The notes below the pieces were generated by a model. The model was given only the letters and a program-made list of their open reading frames with translations. It ran no database searches and was not told the origin of the DNA. This document shows, one piece after another, positions 24,465-34,856 of a stretch of DNA of 64,000 nt; the first letter of the stretch is position 1; each line of letters opens with the position of its first letter. The translations under genes were made by a program, and so were the position numbers. This DNA is from Aralia elata (lineage: Eukaryota; Streptophyta; Magnoliopsida; Apiales; Araliaceae), in NCBI GenBank assembly GCA_034770075.1, contig CM068382.1, positions 2,604,001 to 2,668,000 on the forward strand, in the 5' to 3' direction.

Positions 24465-25160
24465 CAAAAAGGATAAAAAATGAGCAAACATCATCTATAG
24501 CGTCAGTTCTAAATATCAACGGCTGAAATTAGAAGGAGGAATGCAGCGTCCACTAGTAATACTAGCGGATAGATTAACTGCACAACTTGAATCATTATAC
24601 CCTCAATTAAACAATCCACTAGTATTACTAGCGCTCCCAATTAAATAGTCCCCTAGTATTACTAGAAGACGAGTATTTTTACTATTCTCAATCTAATCTT
24701 AGTTTAATCTCAGAATAAGAGTTTGACCTAGTTATTTTCAGTTTAATCTCAGAATAGGGGTTTGACCTAGTTAATTAATTAGGGTTTATTAACTAAGATT
24801 TAGAGTTTATAAACTAAAGTTTAAGGTTTATTGATTAGAGTTTAGAGTTTATTAACCCCTTTTAATAAACCTTAAACCCTAATCAATGAACCCTAAATTC
24901 TAATTAATAAACCCTAAACTTTAGTTAATAAACCTTAAACCCTAGTTAATTAACTAGGTCAAACTCTTATTCTGAGCTGAGAACAATAAAAATACTTGTC
25001 TGCTAGTAATATTAGTTGACTGTTTAATTAGGGGTATAATGATTCAATTTGTGTCATTACACCGTCCGCTAGTAATACTAGCGGACGCCGCATTCCTCTT
25101 TTTAATTTTGGCTATTGATATTAGGAACGGACGCTATAGATAGTGTTTATCCGTTTTTTG
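24465..25160. mobile_element. Fold-back (long inverted repeat) element, about 0.7 kb
   Basis: Almost the whole segment is one imperfect palindrome. The left arm (catcatctatagcgtc, gaggaatgcagcgtcc, gaatcattataccc) recurs inverted in the right arm. The centre near 24855 has almost no loop. The palindromic word ctagtaatactag occurs repeatedly in both arms. The inner arms consist of degenerate units resembling ttaataaaccctaaa, similar to plant telomere repeats. The left arm has two small internal duplications absent from the right. I found no clear target duplication, so the family is not assigned. Confidence 0.8.
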
Positions 25161-26018
25161 ATTTATAACAAATACATGTTAAGAATCATTGCTTATATAT
25201 ATGTATATATAAGTTATATATTATTAAAGTATAAGAAAACATTTGATTACAATATTTTTATAAAGTCTTATTATGTATTGCGAGAGTTTTTTAATAAATT
25301 ATTATTATAACATATATCAATGTATAAAATTGAGTAGAATTATAATTAAATTGGTTCATAAGTCTATGTCATAGTGATCCACTCGCTTTTCTCTTTCGTT
25401 CTTATAATTAAAATCCCAACAAACATGATTACACACCGTCCAAGTGTTATGGACAACTCAACTATTAGCTTTACGTATGAAAGTTATTAAAGTTGTGTAG
25501 GGCAGCCTAAGTATGTTGATGGATCGAGTTTGGAATAATATATGCCGGTAGGTCGTTTTAGTGCTCAATTATCTACCTTCACAAACAAGTGGAAAATTTT
25601 GCACTCCAAATATTCTCTGTATCATCTCTTATTCCAAGCCAAAAAGTGTTATTGATATGTTAACCCCAAGGGGTGAGTTAGTGGTGAAGAAAGATTGTTA
25701 GTTTCTGTTAATACATAAGGTGACCTCAGAATATAATAATCATTCAAAGAAAAAAAATATGTTATTGATATGTGTACTTTCTTTATTAGTATACAATTAT
25801 ACTTATAACTGAAAATTAAAGTATTTTATCGAAATTAGACTGAAGATTTAAATTCATAATTCCCATATTAATTACCACCAATATTATTATTATTATACAA
25901 TATTTTTCATTGTATTTACAGTTTAACCGAATGAGCCAACTTTCCGTCCGTCATCTGAGGTGGAGTATGGACTATGGAGAGAGAGATTGGATCAGACTAA
26001 TTAGTACGCTGGACATAT
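25161..26018. other. Intergenic DNA downstream of PLA1 copy 1
   Basis: AT-rich sequence without a recognisable gene. The part next to 26018 is the presumed 3'UTR of the lipase. Confidence 0.5.
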
Positions 26019-28704
26019 CTACTGATTAACCAGGCCTAATTGTCTGAGGTGATGGTGCATGATATCATGATGATGATCATCGAGCTTGGGCCTTTCCGGT
26101 TGAATCCAACGGCCATCCTTTGTTCTGACCATCCCTTTATTCTCATCTTGCCTCCAGTGAGGTGGGACCAAGTAGTGATCTTTCAGAAAATCACAAGCCT
26201 TGTTTACCAGTGCAATATCTCTTCCACTGGCTAGCACAAATCTATGCCCTTTTCCATGGTACCTACATGCATATCACATAATCTCATTAATTAATTCACT
26301 AATTGTTTATTGTTATATATGCACCAATATGGATCTATAGAGTAATATAATAATAATAGTAATAGTAAAAATCAAATCTTGTTTTTTTTGATTGTCCCAA
26401 ATTAGAATACTGGGGTTAGTAGTGACTTGGATGTACTAGTCGTGACATAAATAAGCAAAACAATCATATATTTTAATTAGAACGTCTGCCACTAGTGAAA
26501 ACATTAGGTTTCACTATAAGTCTATAGAACGGGACAAATTCATCAATATCTATAAGTTGAGCCATCAAAATATGATTTGTCCGTTTCCAGCCACTTGCGT
26601 CTGCCTCTGTCCTCATCTCACTAACGCATCTTATAAAAGTATCATATCATATCATTGTAATTAAGATCATTCAAAAGCCCGTTAGCTACCTAGCTACTAG
26701 CTGCCATATATACTCCATAACAAAAATCAGCCATAGTCGCAGTTAAGTTGTAGCTAACATCATCTATATATAATATATTATATATCGGGTGATATTTATA
26801 TTAATAGTCGGATATATTATATTATATTATATTATATTATATTATATACGGGACGAATAAATAAAAATTGTCTGACATATAATATTAACATAAAATATTA
26901 ATTATTAATTAAATCTAATTATGAAACAAATATATATATATATATTATATATAATTAACATTTTTAGCAATCACTCTTAGCCAATTCAAGGAGATGATCT
27001 CGTCATCATTAACAATATATATGTAAATAATATGAGCTTTTTGGTTCAACTAGTAGACATGCACACAACATCAACATATAAATTTCATTGTACCAATTTT
27101 TTGTGAATATCTACTATATATCTATTCCATCGCTTATCTCCTTGGTTTACCTACTCAAAGTTGATTAATACATATAATAATTAAAAATTGTACGAGGGAT
27201 ATGAACGTCAACAATCTTTTTTAATTTACTTTAGTTGGGCTTATGTTTGGATGAAATAACATAAATATCCTTAATAAAATAAAAAAAAACCCGACTATAT
27301 ACATGAATAAACAACCCTAATGTTAATATATATCATATACTATATGCATATGCGGAGTCAGAGATCGAGTTGTAAATTTAATTTAACTAACCCGTCAAGC
27401 AAATGCAGGTGAGCCTCCAAGTTATGTGCACATGCTAAATCGCCGTTTTGTTTCAAGAACGGCGAGTTCTTGTGATCCAACGCTAGTTCAACTCCGACGT
27501 GCGAGTAACTCCACGGCAACCCTTTGACAATCTTCATCAAACTCGCCGGTGAAGCTTCATTGAAAATAATCCCCGGAGATTTCGGCACCATGTCATGAAC
27601 ATTTACCACCCTTATCACCTTCACGCCTAACCCCTCCAGCCTTTCCTTGAACCTAACATTACCCACCCGTGGACCTGCAAACGAAAACACCGAAACGGGC
27701 ACGGCTCGACTATCACCCATCACATTTAGACCCGTTTCAACTATATCATATGCACTCAATAATGCCAATGCACTCCCTAGGCTATGGCCCGTAACCGTTA
27801 TGCTCAATTCCTCATTAGGATACATTTCTATTAATCTCTTAACTTCGGTTAAGATCTGTTCTCGAGCTGAGTATATACAAAACTTACAACTCTCATCCTT
27901 ATCGGTGTAAAGATCGAGGAATCCCGATTCGACCTTCACCTCGGGATCCGGGCACGGAATATTATCCGACGAAATCGGCCTAAGGTAGTCCATTAGATCG
28001 GCTATCCACTCCAGCCGAGTCACCGTGCCCCTCCAAGCAATAGTTATGTCACGGCGTCCTAACCGCTTTGAATATTCATCGTTTGAGACCGATACATAAC
28101 CGATCCAATTAGCATTTTTGCTCCAAACTTTAGGCCACCTTGATTTTTTGAAAAAGTTTGGTAAATTAATATTAGACGTCGCGTATAGGTACCGTGACAC
28201 ATCATAACCGTGGTCCACCATGCCTAGACCTTGGAAAAATTTGTGCCGATTGAATCTACAACTTCCACAGTACTTGGAGAAGGGATCGAAATCGAAACCA
28301 TCGTAACAAGCCTGTGACATCTCGCCATATCGGATGAGCTCCGCGCGTAGAATCGGATCCATTGGATCAAGTAACCCGACCCAATCATCTTGACCGTGAA
28401 TTTCTCTCCAGCAATCAGATAGTTTCCTATCATTATCTGCTGCTTGTTTTTTCTTCATAATAGCTTCTTGTCCTTCACCATCAAGAACTACTTTTTCTCT
28501 ATCTTTTTCAACCTCATTGATAAGAGAAGTGAAGGATTCACTGGGTTTGGACAGGACTTTGACTAGGGATCGCCTTGTTGCTATGCTTTGGGGTTCTTTT
28601 TTGCCAAAAAATGGTGAAACGAAGTGGTTTTTTGGCTGAAAATAATTTTGTTGGGGTGTTTTGGGAAGGGAAACAATTCCCATATTACATGTAGAGATGG
28701 CCAT
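26019..28704 (-). CDS. Plastid phospholipase A1, PLA1-Igamma (DAD1-like lipase), copy 1, 2 exons, 518 aa
   Basis: Class I plant phospholipase A1 (lipase class 3, alpha/beta hydrolase), expected in plastids and acting on the sn-1 acyl group of galactolipids and phospholipids; relatives take part in jasmonate precursor release. Exons on the minus strand are 28704-27392 and 26262-26019, joined across codon GG|G (donor gttagt, acceptor catgtag), giving 519 codons. The first ~55 residues are a Ser/Lys-rich plastid transit peptide. The family block WVGLLDPMDP starts near residue 108. The lipase motif GHSLG is at 306-310 with Ser308 as nucleophile. The Asp is probably in VNVHDMVPKSPG and the His in the C-terminal third. 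The last exon encodes KGHRFVLASGRDIALVNKAC and DGRWIQPERPKLDD, typical of PLA1-Igamma. It is one of a tandem pair with 32568-34313. Confidence 0.95.
26815..26848. repeat. Microsatellite (TATTA)n in PLA1 copy 1 intron
   Basis: About seven perfect copies of the pentamer attat in tandem, inside the 1,129-bp intron of the lipase gene. Confidence 0.85.
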
Positions 28705-29129
28705 GAATAATTAGGGGTTTGTGTTGAACTTGTTGAAGGTGGTGGAAATAATGTATGGTGGTTGGTTTGTCCAAGAAATAATGGAGAGAGAGAGAGAGAT
28801 TAAAGTAGTAGGACTCCAAGAGCTAAAGGCTGTCCCTTATGTAGAGAAAGGGTGTATTACTTTAATGTGCATGAGTCACATGGGCTGTTTTAGCCTATGT
28901 AATTAACAAAATAAGACTAATATAAAAATAAATATAAACAAATTAATTAAACATTCAAGAAAGTTCTTGTGAAGTACTTTCGATCCTCACCATAAGGGAC
29001 CAAGGGCAGGCATGTGTGGCACGGTCATCCTGCTCATTGTAAACATTATTATTATACGGTTGTTGCAGCTAGCCAGCCTGTCATTACACACACACACATA
29101 TATATATACATATATATAGTTATATCATA
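28705..29129. promoter_or_regulatory. PLA1 copy 1 promoter / 5' region
   Basis: Non-coding DNA directly upstream of the lipase start. A GA run lies at about 28784-28799, about 80-95 bp upstream of the ATG, possibly in the 5'UTR. No further core elements can be assigned with confidence. Confidence 0.35.
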
Positions 29130-29392
29130 TATTCCCTCCGTCCCAAATTAATTGCATTTCTAGGACTTTTTAAAGTCAAATTGACTATTTTTAAAACTAA
29201 TATTTTTACTATTTTTGCTAACATATAAGTGAAGATATTATAACCAAAAGAAAGTATATACAATTTATTACTAATTTCAATTTTTATAATTTTAAAAATA
29301 TATTTATATATGCTTAATTATTAATTTTAAAAATAGTCAATTTGACTTAAAAAAGTCCTAGAAAAGTAATTAATTTAGGACGAAGGGAGTAT
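29130..29392. mobile_element. Stowaway-like MITE, copy A
   Basis: The left end is ccctccgtcccaaattaatt and the right end is the inverted form (aattaatttaggacgaaggg) next to gagta. Inner arms gtcaaattgactatttttaa and the reverse are conserved. Two other copies in the window are at 42336-42595 and 49346-49610. TA flanks fit a Tc1/mariner-type insertion. Confidence 0.8.
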
Positions 29393-29439
29393 ATATATGC
29401 ATGTATTGAATATATTTAGAAATAAAGCAGGTTAAAAGT

Positions 29440-29445
<6 letters not shown>

Positions 29446-29488
<43 letters not shown>
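29446..29488. repeat. (AT)n microsatellite
   Basis: About 20 AT units just right of Stowaway-like copy A. Confidence 0.9.
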
Positions 29489-29491
<3 letters not shown>

Positions 29492-29952
29492 GAGTAATAA
29501 GTACATACGGTTTTTGGAGTCAACAATTGAAAAAATAAAATGATGGAAAACAGAGTTATAAACACGTACAATCATTTGAGTTGCAAATTAAGACTTTATA
29601 TAAACAAATTGCAACATTTTTCTTGGGATCTACAAGTTTGAAGTTTAAAATACGTTGAATTAATAACATAACCGCGTTTAATTTTTTTGGTATGGATATG
29701 AAGAACTTTAAAGGGAAAAGGAAAAGAAAAAATTAGGGCGATTTGTAATTGTATGGAAAAGCAAAAGATACTTGAAACGGAAGTACGTGGAATGATGAAG
29801 TAATCAATTTGACATAAGCGTGACGGAAAATGGTTGACATGTTCCCATCTGTACGTGTTTAAGTTTGTATTAACTTCAATTCGATAACTATGAATGATAT
29901 GTGGTACTAATATAGCTTAGATGTTGACGATATATATATATATATAGTAAGC

Positions 29953-30173
29953 TTCAAGAGCAGAACTTTTAAAGAGCATATCTAACAGAACTCTTTTTAG
30001 CGACGGATAGGCGACGGATTTGTCTGTCGCCATAGCTTTTAACGACGGACAACATATTTCGTCGCTAAAAGCTATGGCGACGGACCGGACCTATGACGAC
30101 GGACAAAACCGTCGTCTGTCCGTCGCTAAAGAGAGTTCTGCTAGTTATGCTCTTTAAGAGTTCTGCTCTTGAA
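29953..30173. mobile_element. Small MITE with nested GACGGA hairpins, 221 bp
   Basis: Terminal inverted repeats of about 53 bp: left ttcaagagcagaacttttaa, right in reverse ttcaagagcagaactcttaa, continuing through cagaactct and ttagcgacgga. The core is GC-richer than its surroundings and consists of repeated gacgga/tccgtc words that can fold into further stems (ttttaacgacgga ... tcgtcgctaaaa, agctatggcgac). No target duplication was evident. Confidence 0.8.
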
Positions 30174-30179
30174 ATTTTC

Positions 30180-30180
<1 letters not shown>

Positions 30181-30266
<86 letters not shown>
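30181..30266. repeat. (GT)n(AT)n microsatellite
   Basis: A GT run followed by over 30 AT units with one interruption, the longest simple repeat in the window. It lies directly beside the 221-bp MITE. Confidence 0.9.
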
Positions 30267-30517
30267 CGAAAGACGTTTAAATTTAAGTTTATTTTTATAA
30301 TAAATTGTGACCGTTCAATCTCATATTTAACGGTGAAAATTATTTTCGTTTATAGTTTAATACTGCGAAATCCGTACAACTAAAGTGCGAATTCAAAAAT
30401 TACCAAAATGCCTTTCATAATCCGCACTTTAATAGTGGGACGATAAATTTTAAAATATTAAATATGTTATTATAATATTAAAATTAATAACATTTTTGTA
30501 ATATTTTCGTGTAAGTT

Positions 30518-30549
<32 letters not shown>

Positions 30550-30557
30550 AAGTATAC

Positions 30558-30660
30558 CATCACTTGCAGGAGCAGGGATCTGGGCATTAATGGAAGGAAG
30601 AACCAGAGTCAATAAAAGTGCAAAAATAGTCATCACAAAAGAAACTCGCAACATATCCAT
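30558..30660 (-). pseudogene. Orphan first exon of an arabinogalactan peptide (AGP) gene
   Basis: From the ATG at 30660 (minus strand) this encodes about 34 residues: a signal peptide (MDMLRVSFVMTIFALLLTLV then LPSINA), the start of the mature peptide (QIPAPASDG), and a donor (gatg|gtatac) exactly where AGP16/20/22-type genes have their intron. In that family the second exon encodes a short segment with DQGIAYVLM-like sequence and the GPI-anchor tail. I searched by eye downstream on the minus strand to the PLA1 gene and found no such exon. After the donor comes a GA/TA repeat, then AT microsatellites and MITEs. Either the second exon was deleted and this is a relic, or it is too divergent to see. 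Confidence 0.55.
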
Positions 30661-31326
30661 TACTACAAAAACCCAAATAGCTCAAAACCCCCAAAAGCTT
30701 CAGTAAATTAAAAATTCCAACTCTTTTTTCTGGTTTTAACCTTGTGGATGAAGCCCACAAAGAAAACAATGGCTTATGCTTGAATGGCCAATTTATTATA
30801 TGTATGTATGTTGTCTGATATTAGATTTATGATTGATGATTGAAGAGAATTCCCTGCTGAGTCTGTAGAACTTAAAAACAAATTGCATACAACAATTTTT
30901 TTTAAAAAGATTTTTCAGGTTTCACAGTTTAATACTAATATCAAAACAAACAATATTTTTTTAAAAATATTTTTCAGGCTCCGTAGTTTAAACTACAGTA
31001 TACTGAATATTAAACTGCGAATGGAGAGTCTATTTTACCGTTTGATCAACCGATAAAATGTCATTATTTATTGTAAGAATAACTTTATCCTTATAACGTT
31101 GGGTATGGATAAGGTCCCATATATGTGTGTGTGTTTGTGAGAAAAGTAATCAAATACATTATCTTAGTTAAGTTTGACTAAAACTACTTAACAAAATAAT
31201 TAATTTTGTATAAAATTTAAAATTAATTATTTTTTTTATAAAACTCAAAAATAGAAAACTAAACCTAAAGGATAAATCTACGTTATTTTGTTAAATAAAT
31301 TTGGCTAAATCTTGAATAACATTTTC

Positions 31327-31330
<4 letters not shown>

Positions 31331-31360
<30 letters not shown>
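31331..31360. repeat. (AT)n microsatellite, left flank of the 334-bp MITE
   Basis: About 15 AT units directly abutting the left end of the inverted-repeat element. Confidence 0.9.
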
Positions 31361-31363
<3 letters not shown>

Positions 31364-31690
31364 TTTCAATGTAAATGAAAAGCAGTTTCATTTTCATACG
31401 GAGAAAATATAAAATTTACGTCATACCATAAATGCTCATTGTTAAATATAGTGTCCTAGAAGATAACACATCAGTTAAAAAGAACGTTAAGCATTTAAAG
31501 CCTAGCCATCATCCAATTTCATTTTGGTTGTACTGGTGTAGTGGTGAAAGCAATATGGTTAACGTCCTTTTTAACTGATGTGTTATCTTCTACGACACTA
31601 TTTAACAATGAGTATTTATGGTATGACGTAAATTTTATATTTTCTCCTTCTGAAAATGAAAATGCTTTACATTTATATTGAAAATCATAT
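31357..31690. mobile_element. Inverted-repeat MITE, about 334 bp, inside an (AT)n tract
   Basis: Arms of about 130 bp match in inverted orientation. The left has atgattttcaatgtaaatg, aaatttacgtcataccataa and gataacacatcagttaaaaa; all recur reversed on the right. The spacer is about 65 bp. Both ends abut (AT)n runs (31331-31360 and 31694-31732), suggesting insertion into a TA-rich microsatellite. No coding capacity. Confidence 0.85.
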
Positions 31691-31692
31691 TG

Positions 31693-31693
<1 letters not shown>

Positions 31694-31732
<39 letters not shown>
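31694..31732. repeat. (AT)n microsatellite, right flank of the 334-bp MITE
   Basis: About 19 AT units directly after the right end of the inverted-repeat element. Confidence 0.9.
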
Positions 31733-31734
<2 letters not shown>

Positions 31735-32567
31735 CTATTTCTTTTAGAACAGAGAAGCATCAATATTTTCCATGCATAATCTAGATCTATTCATTTATCA
31801 CCAAAAGACGTGAATAAGTACTGTTATTGGTATACACACATTATTTTATATCCACCCACCAAAAGATTGGATACAAAATGATGCGGATAAATACTGTTAT
31901 TGGTTATATACACATTATTTTGTATCCATTTTTTTTGTAACCATCTTTTGTCACTATAACATATTTATTGGGAAGAATCGGGGAGCCCACTCATCAAGTG
32001 GGTGTACACAAGACACTAATACATATGTTAGGAATTCAATTAATTTGATTCAAAAACTTAAACCATTAAGTCTTGTATCTATTTATGTATATTAATCCTT
32101 CATTATTTCATTCTTTTTCTTGGACCACACTTCAATAATATCTTGACATATTTATGTTGACTATACCTTGAGATCAAGTTGAATGAAACAATAAATAATT
32201 ATTTATATATCTTAACACAAGACTAATGGAGCGATGATGACCTTATCAGAAAATGAAAGATTAATAGATGGAATACAGAACACCTTGTGATATAAGAGCG
32301 TAAAATCTTCGTTTCTATTTACTTCTTCTTTTTTTGTTATTTTTTTGGCGCAGTTGTACATATTTTTGAGTTTTATTTATTTGAACAATTTGCATTACTC
32401 CAGTAAAGGCCATATTAGTATGTTCTAACCCTAGCTAGCTATTGATACAATGTAATTATGTAATATGTGTGTATGTACTTTTTTTCTTTCTTTTTTTTTT
32501 TTAGATAAGCAACATACATATATACATATTAATTCTTCAACATTTAATTGTAATCCATCCATCGATC
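31733..32567. other. Intergenic DNA downstream of PLA1 copy 2
   Basis: AT-rich, no gene seen. It contains a short local duplication around 31810-31930 (ataagtactgttattggtat / ataaatactgttattggtta, followed by related acacattatttt-type sequence) and the presumed 3'UTR of the lipase. Confidence 0.5.
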
Positions 32568-34313
32568 TTATGCCTCAAGGTGATCATCGAGTTTGGGACT
32601 TTCTGGTTGCACCCACCGGCCGTCGTTCGTTCTCACCATGCCCTTATTCTCATCTTGCCTCCAAAAAGGTGGAACTAAATAGTGATCCTTCAAAAAATCA
32701 CAACTTTTGTTTACCAATGCGATATCCCTTTCATTTGCTAGCACAAATCTTTGTCCTTTACCATGGTACCTGCACCATTAGTTAATCAATACAAATTAGC
32801 ATACTTTTTCATTCAAATAACTCGACAATAATTAATTATGATATTAAGAAAGGAGTAATGCTACGGGTTAAAAGCATGGATACATGCATGCAGTTGTAAT
32901 ATACGCATCAAAAATTATACATTTGTGTTAAAATGATGAACTTAGGAAAATATTATATCCCTTTAATTTTAAGAGGAAGGCTAAACAATTGTGAAAATGT
33001 TAAGAGGAATTAAATGTGACTAACCCATCAAGCAAATGCAGTAAAGCCTCCAAGTTATGGGCACAAGCTAGGTCACCGGTTTGTCTCAAGAACGGCGAAT
33101 TCTCGTGATCCAACGCCAGTTCAACTCCGACGTGCGAGTAACTCCATGGTAAACCCTTGGTCAACTTCATCAACAACGACGGCACGCTTTCATTGAAAAG
33201 CAAACCGGGTGACTTAGGCACAATGTCTTGAACATTTACCACCCTTAGCACTTTCACCCCTAACCCTTCAAGCCTTTCCTTGAACCTAACATTACCCACC
33301 CGTGGACCCGAGAATGAGAACACACAAACGGGCACGGCCCGACCATCGCCCATAACATTTAGACCCGATTCCACAATATCATACGCACTCAACGTTGCCA
33401 AGGCACTGCCTAGGCTATGGCCAGTAATTGTTATGCTAAGCTCCTCATTAGGATACATTTCTATTAATCTCTGAACCTCGGTTAATATTTGATCTCGGGC
33501 TGAATTATTGCAAAATTTGCAATTCTCATTCTTATCGGTGTAAAGATGAAGAAATCCCGATTCGACTTTGACACTTGAATCGGGACACGGAATATTATCC
33601 GATGAAATTGGCCTAAGGTAGTCCATTAAATCGGCTAACCACTCTAGACGAGTGACCGTACCCCTCCATGCAATAGTTATGTCACGTCGCCCTAAATGCC
33701 GCGATAATTCATCATTTGACACCGCAACATATCCGATCCAATTAGCCGATTTGCTCCATACTTTAGGCCACCTTGATTTTTTGAAAAAGTTTGGCAAATT
33801 AATATTCGACGTGGCATATAAGTAGCGTGACACCTCATAGCCGTGGTCTACCATGCCTACACCTTGGAAGAAATTATCCTTTGGAAATCTACAACTTCCG
33901 CAATACTTGGAGAAGGGATCAAAGTTGAAGCCATCGTAACAAGCTTGTGCCATCTCACCGTATCGAATAAGCTCCGTACGTAAGGTCGGATCCATTGGAT
34001 CAAGCAACCCGACCCAATCATCTTCACCCAGTATCTTTCTCCAAGAATTAGATAGTCTCCTCTCATTTCCGGGTTGCTTTTTTGTTATGATGGCTTTTAC
34101 TTCATCTACTAATTCTTCTTGCTCTTTTTCAAGCTCAGTAATTACAGATGATAGCTGAAAATTGCTTGCTTTGGACAAAACTCGGGCTAGGGGACCTGTT
34201 CTTGGCATGTTTATATGAGATTTTGGTGCTAAAAAGTGATTTTTGGAGTTAAATGTTTGTTGTTGGAGTGTTCTATAGGTAAGTACTCCCATGCTTGGTG
34301 AATAGGTTGTCAT
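32568..34313 (-). CDS. Plastid phospholipase A1, PLA1-Igamma (DAD1-like lipase), copy 2, 2 exons, 496 aa
   Basis: Tandem paralogue of the gene at 26019-28704. Exons on the minus strand: 34313-33025 and 32769-32568, with the same intron position and phase (GG|G codon), giving 497 codons. It has the same layout: plastid transit peptide (about 45-50 residues), WVGLLDPMDP block, and GHSLG at 298-302 with Ser300. Long stretches around YLYATSNINLPNFFKKSRW and RRDITIAWRGTVTRLEW are almost identical to copy 1. Differences: a shorter, diverged N-terminal linker, a 255-bp intron instead of 1,129 bp, and a C-terminus that stops at PKLDDHLEA, without the His-rich tail of copy 1. Both copies keep an open frame and the catalytic motif, so both are probably functional. 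Expression and substrate preference may differ. Confidence 0.94.
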
Positions 34314-34856
34314 TGAATGGAGGTTTTCTTTGAGTTTCTTGATGGTAATGGAAATAGTGTAAAAGGGTGATGAAATTGCTGTGTTCTAAAGTATCTGTAT
34401 TTGCTTGTGGTGCTGAACATGAGGATATATATATATGATATACCCTTTGGATTAACGTACACAATGGTTAATTAATTTCTTGTGGTCAATTCCAAATGTT
34501 GATGAGGGACGCGCAACTTATCCAGTTGATCCTTTCTCGTCAACTTAGTCTAATTAAGTTGGTTGAGTGTGTAAAATTGACTTCGGCTAACTGCCATAAA
34601 CAAGTGTCATAGTTTAGTGTTTGTACTTTGTAATAACTAATCGCTCTATTTGTAATTGTCTCTGTTTTACTTTTGTTGATTATTTAAAAATCAACACTAA
34701 TATGAATAGGATTTGTTAAACAAAAAGAAATATTTTTTTTTAAGAAATCAAGTTCTGGTTATGTACACTCGCATCACAAGGGAATGTGTGGCATGAAATA
34801 GTAATCCCTAGTTCAAAAACCAGTCCCATTGATTTACTTTTTTTTTGTTGCAATTA
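34314..34856. promoter_or_regulatory. PLA1 copy 2 promoter / 5' region
   Basis: Non-coding DNA upstream of the lipase start. It contains a short TA run around 34425-34441, about 110-130 bp upstream of the ATG, that could serve as a TATA region. It shares no obvious long similarity with the copy 1 promoter. Confidence 0.35.

Noticed and set aside
24770..24960. Interstitial telomere array
   Set aside because: The aaaccctaa words are degenerate, spaced by ttaat-type sequence and form the inner arms of a fold-back element rather than a regular array.
32465..32785. 106-codon forward frame
   Set aside because: It is antisense to the last exon of PLA1 copy 2.
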